This document shows positions 25,266 through 35,925 of a DNA stretch of 64,000 nucleotides, piece after piece. Position 1 is the stretch's first letter; every line of letters starts with the position of its first letter. The position numbers and the translations under genes are program-made. The DNA is taken from positions 1 through 64,000 of the forward strand of contig JAKOGH010000072.1 in assembly GCA_024811115.1 (NCBI GenBank), written 5' to 3'. This DNA comes from Terana coerulea (Eukaryota > Basidiomycota > Agaricomycetes > Polyporales > Phanerochaetaceae). Below the pieces are notes generated by a model. The model was not told where the DNA came from. It made no database searches and was given only the letters and a program-made list of their open reading frames with translations.

Positions 25266-25684
25266 CGACGATATTACTGGGGCGACAACGCAATGTGCCT
25301 TGTTTCGTAGCAAAAGTCGGCTATGTACCTACAACCCGCCGCATTGGTACCGGCGTATTAGTCTTTAGACTGTGCATTACATAAGTACCCACAGCGAGCC
25401 TTGAATTGAAGTGTTCATTTGGAATTCGAGTTCGTGTATATTTGACACGCTATTAGGGTCACGGTGAGAGCGATTAACAATGCAAGAACACCAGAACTGT
25501 AGAGGAGAGCCAGAAAACCCAACCATGGATGCCAATGGAAGAGCAGAGACTGAGATCAGACAGCGAAACGTCTACAGCAGTAAAGAATGCTGGTTGTCAG
25601 ACCGCGTGAACACCGCATCACCACGGAGTTCAAGGGGACTAGAAAAATAAGCATTGAAAAATCATGATTGTACTGACGAAACAC
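25266..25684. other. Short intergenic stretch
   Basis: About 420 bp between the convergent 3' ends of the MFS and SET genes. No coding or RNA signal seen before the foldback at 25685. Confidence 0.4.
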
Positions 25685-25867
25685 TCACCGCAGGCAAACC
25701 CAGATTTTGGCCTCATGAAAAGTGCTCAAAAGGGTCCGGAAGTTTTTCCTACTCATGACCTTCGAATTCCCATATACGGAAGGTTCTCGAGTCGGTGAAT
25801 AGGAAAAACTTATAAAGGCTTTTCGGGTACTTTCTATGCGCCCAAAATTGGGCGTTGCCTGCAGTGA
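25685..25867. repeat. Long imperfect foldback (MITE-like)
   Basis: Arms of roughly 70 bp pair with each other. Outer parts are TCACCGCAGGCAA (25685-25697) against TTGCCTGCAGTGA (25855-25867). Inner parts are AAGTTTTTCCTA (25740-25751) against TAGGAAAAACTT (25800-25811). Intermediate blocks (CCCA, TTTTGG, CAT-GAAAAGT) also match with mismatches. The loop is about 45 bp. The structure ends one base before the stop codon of the SET gene (25868-25870) and so lies in its 3' UTR. No target duplication is obvious. Confidence 0.65.
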
Positions 25868-27378
25868 CTAGGTATCGGACTCATCAGGCTCTTCAACGAT
25901 TTCAATGCCTTCCTCTCGAGCACGCTCTATCACCCGCTGCTCTTGGGCCTTCGCAAACTCCATGAGTGAGTGTAGAATGTCTCGTTGTCCTGTCGTGCTC
26001 GTGAGAAATATGCAATAAAATGTAATCCAGAACATACCTTCGATATAGTGGTCCAGCATCTCGGCAACCTCTGGTCTGATCCCTATCTCTTCCGCGCCAG
26101 TGACAGCGACCGACGAGTTGGGCGGCAGCCGCCCCAGCAGGTCTTCCGCCATCTCCGCAAGCACCTCCGTAGCCCACAACTCGTCCTCAGTTGAATATGC
26201 AGCCCGCTCGGCATCATCGACGTCATGTCGATTCTGAGCCTCTACAGCCTCCTTGACGGCTGCCCACACCGGCTCCGCGCCCGCTGCATCGCGGCCAACC
26301 TCCCATTTGGGGTTCGCGCGCTGCACGCCGCCGATCTTGAGGACAATGGTGTCGTCCGGGTTGTTCGGGAGCGCGAAGCCGTAGCCGAGGATGAGCTCCG
26401 CGTTGGGCTTCGGGCCGTAGTTGTTGAACAGCTCGGAGCCAGCGGGCGTTGCGGCGTGGAGGACAAGTGAGATGGCGGTGACTGAGGTCGGGCCGGCGGA
26501 TGACGACGTGCGCGGCGTGTCCACGACCCATGATACGGGCTGACCGCGGGCGTGATTGAGCGAGTCGACTCCGGGTAGGAGAACAGGATAGGAGGACGGG
26601 GTGGATACCAGTGAAGGGTTCGCGGAGAGTAGGGTGGAAGGAAACGCCCGAGAGGAGAGGTACGTCGATGCCGTTAGATACAGCTCCCACGTGAACCGAT
26701 GGGCCAAGTATGAGTTGGATACGGCGATGCGGTCTTTGCACATTAGCCATTCGGTTTCCCAAGCCTTTTGTCGGTCGAGGGATGCACCGTACAGATTCGT
26801 TCCTCGGAAGAGTTCCTGCTCTTGCGGCGTGAAATGTAGCGGTGTGCGCAACTTGTCTGCGACAGGGAGAATGTCGACGTATGGTCTGTGCTCTAGCTCA
26901 CGCGGAGCACTAAACGAACACGACCGCTTTAGTATGACGCAGGTAAAAAATCATTGTGAACGCACTTTGGACCATCCAGGATGTAGTGCATAGCGATGTA
27001 CGCGCAAATGAGCTGTCGCTCGGACCATCCTGAAAGCGTCGGCGAGATTGCTTCCACCCTAAATATTCCAGCCAACGCTCTTCGGGCTACGTCTGGCGTG
27101 ATTGCGAGGCCGGAAGGACAGGAAACGATCCGTTCGTCCGGCAGTATATCGCGGGCCGCAACGATGTCGATTCCAGACGATACTAAACCAATCATGTCAA
27201 TGCTATATCACAGGTTAGCATTGGTCCCGCCTGTGGCGACGGCCAGCCGGATTGGATGCGTACCTGGCTTAAAGCAGACATCAGGATGAATGTATCCCCC
27301 TCGCTCGGAAAACCACGTCTTGAATCTGACAATTCTGCGTGTTACATCGTCGTGCAATTTTACTCTGGTCACAGACAT
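25868..27378 (-). CDS. SET-domain protein lysine methyltransferase (LSMT/RKM type)
   Basis: Begins MSVTRVKLHDDVTRRIVRF with FSERGGYIHPDV, then spliced to SSGIDIVAARDILPDERI (acceptor within GGTTTAG gives the in-frame join) and PYVDILPVADKLRTPLHF. The SET core follows: LPGVDSLNHARGQPVSWV (N-H motif), then GSELFNNYGPKPNAELILGYGF (the GxxLxxxYG and NxExLxxYGF motifs) and a Rubisco-LSMT-like C-terminal half. Proteins of this class methylate lysines on ribosomal proteins or elongation factors; which one cannot be told. Near the end, 48 nt bounded by GTATGT and CACGACAG keep the frame open but look like an intron. The gene is convergent with the upstream MFS gene and divergent from Dim1 (297 bp between starts). 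Confidence 0.88.
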
Positions 27379-27674
27379 GTTAGAAAGTGGCACCCCGAAA
27401 GGGTTGGGATGACAAGGGTAGGAGAGATGGATGTGGTGAAGACCAAAAGGCCGGAGATGGGTTCCGTCGTCACTCGTGTACTCACTTACTGTAGAGTTCT
27501 GCCATGAACGCGCTTGGAACGCGCTAAACGAATTTGGCCCTAACCCGACCGCTGCCTCATTTTCTAAGTTTCCCACGCTCATGTCTGTGTGCAGACCTTC
27601 GCTTTACTTTGACTTGCTCGACTTGCCGTAGTTACACACGTAAATCCTCCTTTGCTGCATCAACTTGCTCAGTC

Positions 27675-28903
<1,229 letters not shown>

Positions 28904-29163
28904 GCTTGCCGGCTGTCCTCCATGGGTAGACACGAGTTTCAAAAGTACACTATCATGCTATAATGGATCATGAGCCCCACGTCGGATCTAGCGGACCAAC
29001 GCCGTCATGCGATAGTCTGCGATGCCGCGTGTTGAATTTCTCACAAGCGGGCTACCCTAGACCGCAGACCACCGGCCTTACTGAGGCAGCAGTATACGAC
29101 CCGTCTTCGCCCAACTGTCTGCCCGCCAGTGAACTTTCCTCCATCTACCGCGACCTCCCTTCC

Positions 29164-29615
29164 TCACGCGGCTCCTGCAGTCTTCGCCAGGTAAGCTTCG
29201 TACTGCTTCGGTGTGAGGGATTTCTGTAAAAGTGAAGGCGTAAACCTTGAGGCGGGTATGCGGTGAAGGCGCTTTGCCACATACCTGGCTGAAAGCGTGC
29301 ATTTGGGCGATCTGGTCTTTGAGAAGTTCGTTTACTGAGAGCCAATGTCAACGTTGCGGTTACACCAGCGAGTAAAATGCAAGGAATCAGTACTGTATCG
29401 ATGCCTCGCGAGAGTGGTTTTGCCATCAAATGCCTGCAAAAACCGAGATCCACGTCAGACTAGGCCGTCCGTCGCTCCCCTTAGCGACCACGTACTTCGC
29501 TCACAACCAGCACGGCGTAGTTCTCGCCGCAGCCATTGGACTCGTCGAGAATCTCGAGGTGTGAGACGGGGATGGCGGTACGAATGGCTGACTCAAGCTC
29601 GGCGGTCGCGATCAT
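29164..29615 (-). CDS. BolA-family protein (BolA2/Fra2 type)
   Basis: Four exons (29615-29496, 29433-29394, 29334-29285, 29223-29164) give exactly 89 residues: MIATAELESAIRTAIPVSHL, ILDESNGCGENYAVLVVSE, FDGKTTLARHRYINELLKDQ, IAQMHAFSQ and KSLTPKQYEAYLAK. The GCG cysteine and the RHR...H region with a late MHAF are the Fe-S ligands and fold marks of cytosolic BolA2. In yeast, Fra2 pairs with CGFS glutaredoxins Grx3/4 to pass iron status to Aft1; basidiomycetes lack Aft1, so the partner here is probably a monothiol glutaredoxin in Fe-S handling. It is convergent with Dim1, 260 bp apart. An in-frame upstream ATG at 29672 is possible but gives a less typical N-terminus. Confidence 0.9.
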
Positions 29616-30335
29616 GGTGGTGGGGAGAGGCAATCTGATAAGATAGCCGCACAACGTGCGATACTCGACCATTTGGCTTTGTTAGGATCCAAAGCCTTTG
29701 CCTGCCTTTGCGAACGTCGTAGCTGTCCCCAAGACGGACGTCCGACCCCATGATTAGTCGTTATGTGTGAGTCTGTGCTAAATCTGTGCTGGTCCAACGG
29801 AGCCCAATGTGTATAAAGAGTGTATAGCGGTCCATCGTTGCTGGAGGATGTTGGTGCTAGGGACAGCACGTGACATCAATACGATGCTTGTATCCGCAGC
29901 CTTCACTCTCATATGGCATGCATAGCGAGTCATGAATCATACATGCAAAGTGTTATATACAGTTCCGCGATCTTACATGACCTCCTCGAGATGCCTTTCA
30001 GCAGCCCGAGGCAAGTCCGAGGAAGAGGAGCGAAGTCTGGCTTATTTGCGTTCAGCCTCCGCTATCGCCGCCTGAACAGCCGCGTGGCCATCAGCCGGCG
30101 CTGCGGCACCTGCGAACGTCGCGCAAAGCTGTCGATCGTCCTTAGGATCACTCTGTCATTGCACTACTCTCCGAGTGGTACAACGTTCCAGTTCCCACTA
30201 GCTCTGCTCTTCTTTAGAGCCAGGTGTGTGGCATGATTAGGGAAAGGCGGATACACTTCTCATGCACTGTTCAACGCAGCAGCGGATTCCCACGAACAGA
30301 TTCGCCTCGCTTTCGGTTGCGCTTTAGCCCGCCGT
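29616..30335. other. Divergent promoter region, no gene recognised
   Basis: About 720 bp between the BolA start and the BBC1/AIM3-like start on the other strand. No motif-bearing ORF; likely holds both promoters. Confidence 0.45.
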
Positions 30336-32002
30336 ATGCCGTCGTTCGCAGGCAAGCACCACTCCCACATTCTTTTCATTCCATTCTCATACGACTTTTC
30401 ACATAAACAGAGCTTCGCGCTAGAGCAGAGAAGGCAAAGGATGCCTCTGTCGAGAAGATTGGCAATACGCGGGACAAGTATTCGAGTCAGTCCAGCAAGA
30501 AGTTAGATTGGGATGCAAATCATAAGCGTCCACCACCTATTCCCTCCGATTCTAGCCACACGAGGAGCCAGAGCAACATCAGCAGCTCCTCCAGTATACG
30601 TGCTCCAGCCCCCAGCCGCCTCCACAGCGCGCACCGCCTGTGATTCGGAGGGACACCAGACCGGATCAAGTACCTTCGCATTCACAACCTCCACCGCCTT
30701 CTCGAACACGTCCTGCACCAGTCGCAGTGTCACCAAAGCCCACTACTACTGATAAGATCGACTGGGCCAACCTTTCCCCTGAGCACAAGCTAGTGTTCTT
30801 CAGCTGGCTAGATGAATTCTTTGAGCGGCTGCTTGGTGTGAAGATACCGCCAAGGAATACTGAGATGGCCACACAGGTCGTTGGTCGACCTGTCGCACCT
30901 CCTCGGCCAGTGAGTCACGCGATAGATCTGCTGTCAAACATTTGCTAAGATCACTCGTCGCTAGACTATACCCGTGGCAACTAGGCCGTCTCTACCATCC
31001 GCCAATTCTAGTGGTATGCTTCAAGCTCTCGTTGGTGCTGTACTCAATGTCTAATCACATTCTACATATAGACTCGCTGAACATGTCATATCCTCCTATG
31101 ACCACGCATGGCAGTTCCGCGGAGGATCTCGCTCATTATTTCGCTCCCTCTAGTCACTGGAATGCGCCGTGGTATCTGAATGACGAGCTACCTGAACCCC
31201 TGCAGGCGGACGGACCACCGTATATAGCAGCAGCTTGGGAGCTCCGGGGTACTGTGAAGACGGTCTCTGGCTGTGCACTCTTCGCAGATCTCACCATGTG
31301 CTGGTACTCTGTCTCGTTCTCCACTACAAACCCCAACGCCTCGCCGAACAACACATCGGCCGTGCAGCGTAACGCGCAATACTCGAGACGACCCGATGCC
31401 CGAGACCAGGCCGCTTTGATGGAAGCTCACGAAATCTACGGCGAGACCATCGCTGCCTTCGCGGAGAGCTTCGAAGGGACAGGCGAGTACTGCGCCCGCG
31501 GCGACTCTTGGGACCTCGCAGCGGAGGCGCTCAAGTACTTCGACCAGTATGACTACATCCCGAAGCCTGTCCCGAGCGTATCTCGAACGCACGGCCACCT
31601 CTTATTTGAAGGCAAGGTCTCGCACAACGGCGCTCACCAGGCTGGACGGTGGCGGGGCGGAGACAACATGGTCCGGCGGGGGATATCGTCGAGTGGAAAA
31701 GTGCTCGAATCGAGACGGGACCCGGAGGCTATGCCATTCTTACTAGCCATACTGCAGTCGTCGTAAACGATACGGTCCCAAATGCATCTCCCTCAGACGG
31801 CGCTTTCATCGGGCCGTCAGACCTCGGGTCACTTGAAGTCGTCGAACAGAGTGCAGGCAAGCCGCCTGCGAGGGCCACTTACGATCCAAACCAAATGCAG
31901 GAGGGCGAGATGTGGATATACAGGCCGATTGGAATGGAGGCATACTTAGGCGCCTTGCTGGTACCTCAGTGTCCAGCAACTGCCAGCGTGCTTCACATTT
32001 GA
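30336..32002 (+). CDS. BBC1/AIM3-like protein with C-terminal cysteine-proteinase-like fold
   Basis: Exon 1 is 16 nt (30336-30351, ATG CCG TCG TTC GCA G) followed by an intron with a GC donor (CAG|GCAAGC) and AG at 30410, giving MPSFAELRARAEKAK. A proline-rich middle (PPPQRAPPVIRR, SQPPPPSRTRPAP) precedes KIDWANLSPEHKLVFFSWLD. After two introns the C-terminal domain reads ECARGDSWDLAAEALKYF-like, SVSRTHGHLLFEG, GRWRGGDN, DIVEWKSARI, LEVVEQSAGKPP, MWIYRPIGMEAYLG. This domain closes yeast Bbc1/Aim3, actin-patch proteins of endocytosis; the role here is inferred. No SH3 domain is seen. Two frame breaks fall in homopolymers, C5 30609-30613 and G5 31678-31682, each repaired by one extra base. Confidence 0.8.
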
Positions 32003-33052
32003 ATAGAAAGTAAGTGAGCCCTTGACTCTCGTTGGTATTATACTCAACATGTGAACTAGATGTCCACAGAAGCAATGTAATACCACACTTGTAATTCTAT
32101 TGACTTAACACGCGGCTTGTGGATGTTGCGTAAGCTTTCGTCTTTTGCTGGCGCAATATCGGTACCGTGGATAATGCCCATTAGCGACCGACGGTGTTGG
32201 CTTAACCTGTTATGTTTTTACAGCTCGCACCAATATGATGTATGAAGGAACCGGGGTCGCTGCTGCGTGGCTCGTTCGACTGCGGGCGCCACACACGGTT
32301 TCATCGCCGATGACGCTCGGAGGCAGGTTGACCGACTCATCTGGCTCAGAATGATGAAACGTACGTGCAAATGCCGCCGAAATGCATGGGAAACAGCACG
32401 TACTGCGTAACACTGCTATCAGACGGATCAAGATATACTGGAGGTCTGTCTTGAAATGAAGTTACTGCGCTTTCCGTCCTTCAGCGTCCCTGGAGCTCGC
32501 GTAGCAAGCCCCGCCTTCCGTTGCCGCCGCATGGTCACGTTAGCTCTGTGAGTTATTGGAGTCTGCTACAAATCTCAGCCTGCTAAATGAGTTCCGCGAG
32601 GTTGAAGTACAGTGGGTATAGTATTGCACTGTGCTACTGCTACCGAGGAACGTAACATGTCCGCAAGCCTAACAGCCTCGACATACAGGAAGGCCCTTGT
32701 GACTTGTAATGATGCAGCGGCAGGGGCATTTGAGTCCGACCAGCGGACACTCGCGCGGCATTTGCTACAATATCTCAACCACGGCGTACTGATGCCGCTC
32801 AAGACAGGTAAACGTGTCTCGGCTCTGTCGCTGTACCTTGATGCGCCTGCACTATGCAATGATACCTGTGGCGTAAGTACGTAACTGCTATTTAGCCCTA
32901 CTGTACCTTGCTGACGGCCGGCCGCCGCTTTCGCAGCCGACACGCTTACTGGAATGCGGGCAGTGACTGGCGGCGACCCAGTGAACCGTCTCTAACCGGG
33001 ATGAAGGCTAAATACGCGTCGCAGTGCCGAAGAAAATCGGCACAAGTGGTCG
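32003..33052. other. Intergenic, no gene recognised
   Basis: About 1 kb. An open stretch at 32612-32884 (+) with SASLTASTYRKALVTC reads moderately protein-like, but no family or splice structure supports it. Confidence 0.4.
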
Positions 33053-33059
33053 TATAAAA
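33053..33059 (+). promoter_or_regulatory. TATA box of secreted-protein gene
   Basis: TATAAAA, 56 bp before the ATG at 33115, a fitting distance for a short 5' leader. Confidence 0.65.
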
Positions 33060-33114
33060 GGCTCATCCTGGTGTGCGGTTTCATCACGCCCTAACATCGA
33101 GAAAGTGAACTATC

Positions 33115-33432
33115 ATGCAGCTCCTCTCGATTCTTTCTCTCGCTGTCCTGGCTTCTTTCGCCTATGCCCAGGGCCCCTTACTGTGCATCCCTGGCGAATA
33201 GTAGGTTGCTCATGCTTCCGCTGAAGAAATATACCGCTCACGGCTCTCTCAATAGCACATGCTCAGGCAACGAAATCTACAAGTGTGATGCCGAGCAGCA
33301 CTTCGAACCGTACAGGAGCTGTGGGGTAAGTGAACTGCTCATATTTTATACACTTGAGACTAACGTCTTGGGCAATACTAGGCTCTTCAGTGCGTCGTGA
33401 ATGACGATTCTAGCAAGGCTTGGTGTGCATAA
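33115..33432 (+). CDS. Small secreted cysteine-rich protein 1
   Basis: Three exons (33115-33200, 33256-33325, 33382-33432) encode exactly 68 residues. The N-terminus MQLLSILSLAVLASFAYA is a signal peptide with an AYA cleavage site. The mature part has six cysteines in the order C-PGEYTC, YKC, RSCG, LQC and AWC, compatible with three disulfides. It is one of a pair with 34102-34400, sharing intron phases and the C.PG.Y.C start. Such proteins are common fungal extracellular or effector-like proteins; the function is unknown. A TATA box lies upstream. Confidence 0.8.
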
Positions 33433-34030
33433 ACCTCTCCATTGCGTGACTCGAATGTTGCCGCCTTTCGAATATTGAGGTGTGCAACATGACTTTTGCA
33501 GTAAACAAGTGTCGTTCTCAGCTGACCTGATATTCCAGGCACCCGGTTTGGGAGGTCGCATATTGTAGCTCTATTAGCCACGCTCAGATATTTTGGCTCC
33601 AGAGACGTCGCTGCATGAATTGATGAATATGTAGTGAATTCTGGCACTGGCAATGTATGCGAGGATGGTGAGATCGGGTTCGCTTCAAGAGACTTCAACA
33701 CTAGTGATGTATGAGTAAAAATGGAGGAGTTACGTGTGATTACGTCGTTCATCTACGAGGCTTGGACAACGCTTGCTGAGGGCCCTTCAATGGGGACTTG
33801 GCAATAATGCGCGTTGTCGGATCAAGGGACGCACAGCGGCCTTGCCCAACTCCTGGACGGCAAAGAGGCCTATTTTTATACATTATCATCTGATACCTAC
33901 GACACAGATGGAGGATCAGGGACATGCAGAAAGCACACCGTGAAGTGCAATCCCGCGTCGGTATGCAGCATGACCTCAGCCGTTACATTCGCTCCGCTTC
34001 TCAACGGAACTCTCGGACGCTGAGGAAAGA
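33433..34030. other. Spacer between the two secreted-protein genes
   Basis: About 600 bp. A short open stretch at 33814-34023 (+) with four cysteines lacks a signal peptide and I do not call it. Confidence 0.4.
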
Positions 34031-34040
34031 GCATAAAAAG
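34031..34040 (+). promoter_or_regulatory. TATA-like box of secreted-protein gene 2
   Basis: GCATAAAAAG, about 65 bp before the ATG at 34102, matching the spacing in the paralogue. Confidence 0.55.
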
Positions 34041-34101
34041 ACACGACTCGGTGCTCCCTCTTGCTCAGCACAGAACGCAAAACCCCCTTGACGGGAACAA
34101 C

Positions 34102-34400
34102 ATGCGCTTCACTAGCTCTATTGCCCTAGTTGTGGCTGTGGCAGTATCTGCTGCCACTGCTCAGACATCACAGTGCAGTCCTGGAACATAGTAAGTCATA
34201 GAGCAGCATGATGTGAAGTATGAGAATCCCACGAAATGCTTGACGCAGCGCTTGTCGCCTTGCCCCTGGCAGCGCCGAAGGCCAGTTCATTGAACTGTGC
34301 AATGAAGACGGCCAGTGGCAGTATGTAGGCTACTGTGGAGTAAGCCCGATTGCTAGTCCAACGAGCGTGTCACCCAATAACTGAGCTTTTCTAGGCATAG
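34102..34400 (+). CDS. Small secreted cysteine-rich protein 2
   Basis: Exon 1 (34102-34190) encodes a signal peptide, MRFTSSIALVVAVAVSAATA, then QTSQCSPGTY. Exon 2 (34249-34339) continues ACRLAPGSAEGQFIELCNED to WQYVGYCG. With the acceptor at 34394 the reading ends after one more codon (GCA TAG), giving 61 residues and four cysteines in the mature part, without the last two found in the paralogue. An acceptor six bases later (AG at 34399-34400) would instead extend the protein (STSSVASPLRC...). Transcript data would decide. Extracellular; function unknown. Confidence 0.7.
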
Positions 34401-35925
34401 TCCACGAGTTCCGTTGCATCGCCGTTACGCTGCGCGGTGGATGAAACATGGATCGGACCTCTAGACGATGCTGGAGAAGGCATTCACAGCCATATATGTC
34501 TCACTTGAACGTGTTGCTTGTTCTCATTCTGCGTGAAATACTATCGGATCCACCTGGTTAGGCCAATTGAGGCTATTGGCACGACGGAGATACAGGCTAA
34601 GACGACATTGAAAAGGCCACGACCAACGTCGGAACCGCTCACTGAGCGTTCCGAACAGAGTCGAGCTACCGTGTGGTACTTGTCTTGCCTGCAGGCAATT
34701 AAAATCAGCAGCCCGCGTAAGTAATTGTAGACACTCTTACCTCCGCAGTAAAAATGCGAATGCGTGCAAGCAAGCGTACCAGCCCGCTGCATAACCGGTG
34801 TAATGGCACCCCACCGGCCTGTCCTAAGCACGAGAAACACCGTATGACAGGGTATAAAACATCAATCATACCTCCAAATTTTTGCGCGCACCACTGAACA
34901 CCCTGCTACGTCTCTGCAGAGATGGGATGGTGACAGGTCAGTGGTAGTCGTGTTACAAAATACTGCGCCAGCCCAACGCCAGCGGCCGTTCGAATATGAG
35001 CTGATGGCGGCTATTTCCGACATCAATTGATGCGCTGATGCGAGGGCGCTTGCTTATTCGCTGTCCAACCGGCCTTTCCAACGCCTTTCAGTCACATTCA
35101 GTATCAACCAGTACTCACTTACCTTGCTATGTAGGCCTCGTAGGCCCAGAGTTCTCGGATAGGAGCACATAAAACCTGAATAATTTGGCCAAGTCACTAC
35201 AGCACTTGAATCTCGCAGGTGGGGTACCCTGATCATTCCCGAGCAATTTTCAGCAGGATACCGTGACCTTCGCATGCACGCTGGACTTTCGTCTTGGCCT
35301 TTGATGCATAAGCAGCACCTATTACCTAAGTAATGATAGTCTTCACGATTGGGTGCTCTAGTGTCCTGTGCCGAACGGGAAGACGACATTATAGCCAACT
35401 GCCACTCACCAGTAAGTGCTCTCTCTTTTGACGAGCAGCAATAGTGATTCAACAATGAATAGCATTACTACTTGTGGTGATACGACGAGAGCTTCCTGAT
35501 CGAGCCTTGTCTTCAATAATGTCAGTGGCTAGGGACTTGAGAGGTCACAAATGCTTCAGGCCGACGTTTTCGTTCCATTCTTGGTTGGATGCTTCTCCCG
35601 ACTTGTTTCCGATTGAATGTACTTCGTGCACAGGCGGAATGGCACGTTTGCATATACACATGCCGCAAAGGCGCTGCTCCTCTCGGTGAAGCATTCCGAC
35701 ATCTCGTGCAACGCAATGCGTCCTTACGCGGCACAAATTTCGCTCCCGACTTCTGACAACACTCCTACGCATCTTCTCTTACGGCTTATGTGCCATGACC
35801 AAGCCTTCAGGTGTCAAGTCACATCGCATAGAGTAATCCAAAGCCGTCTCAACATATATAATGCACGGCTACTTTCAACTTTGTATCATTCAGAAACCCA
35901 CTTGCCAGCGATTCACCCCTCCGCC
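34401..35925. other. Intergenic, no gene recognised
   Basis: About 1.5 kb. Several 60-130 codon open stretches on both strands lack motifs. The last part includes the promoter of the P450 gene, whose ATG has a strong CCGCCATGG context. Confidence 0.4.

Noticed and set aside
26223..26762. Long arginine-rich ORF in another frame of the SET gene
   Set aside because: Shadow of GC-rich coding sequence; the SET reading has motifs and this one has none.
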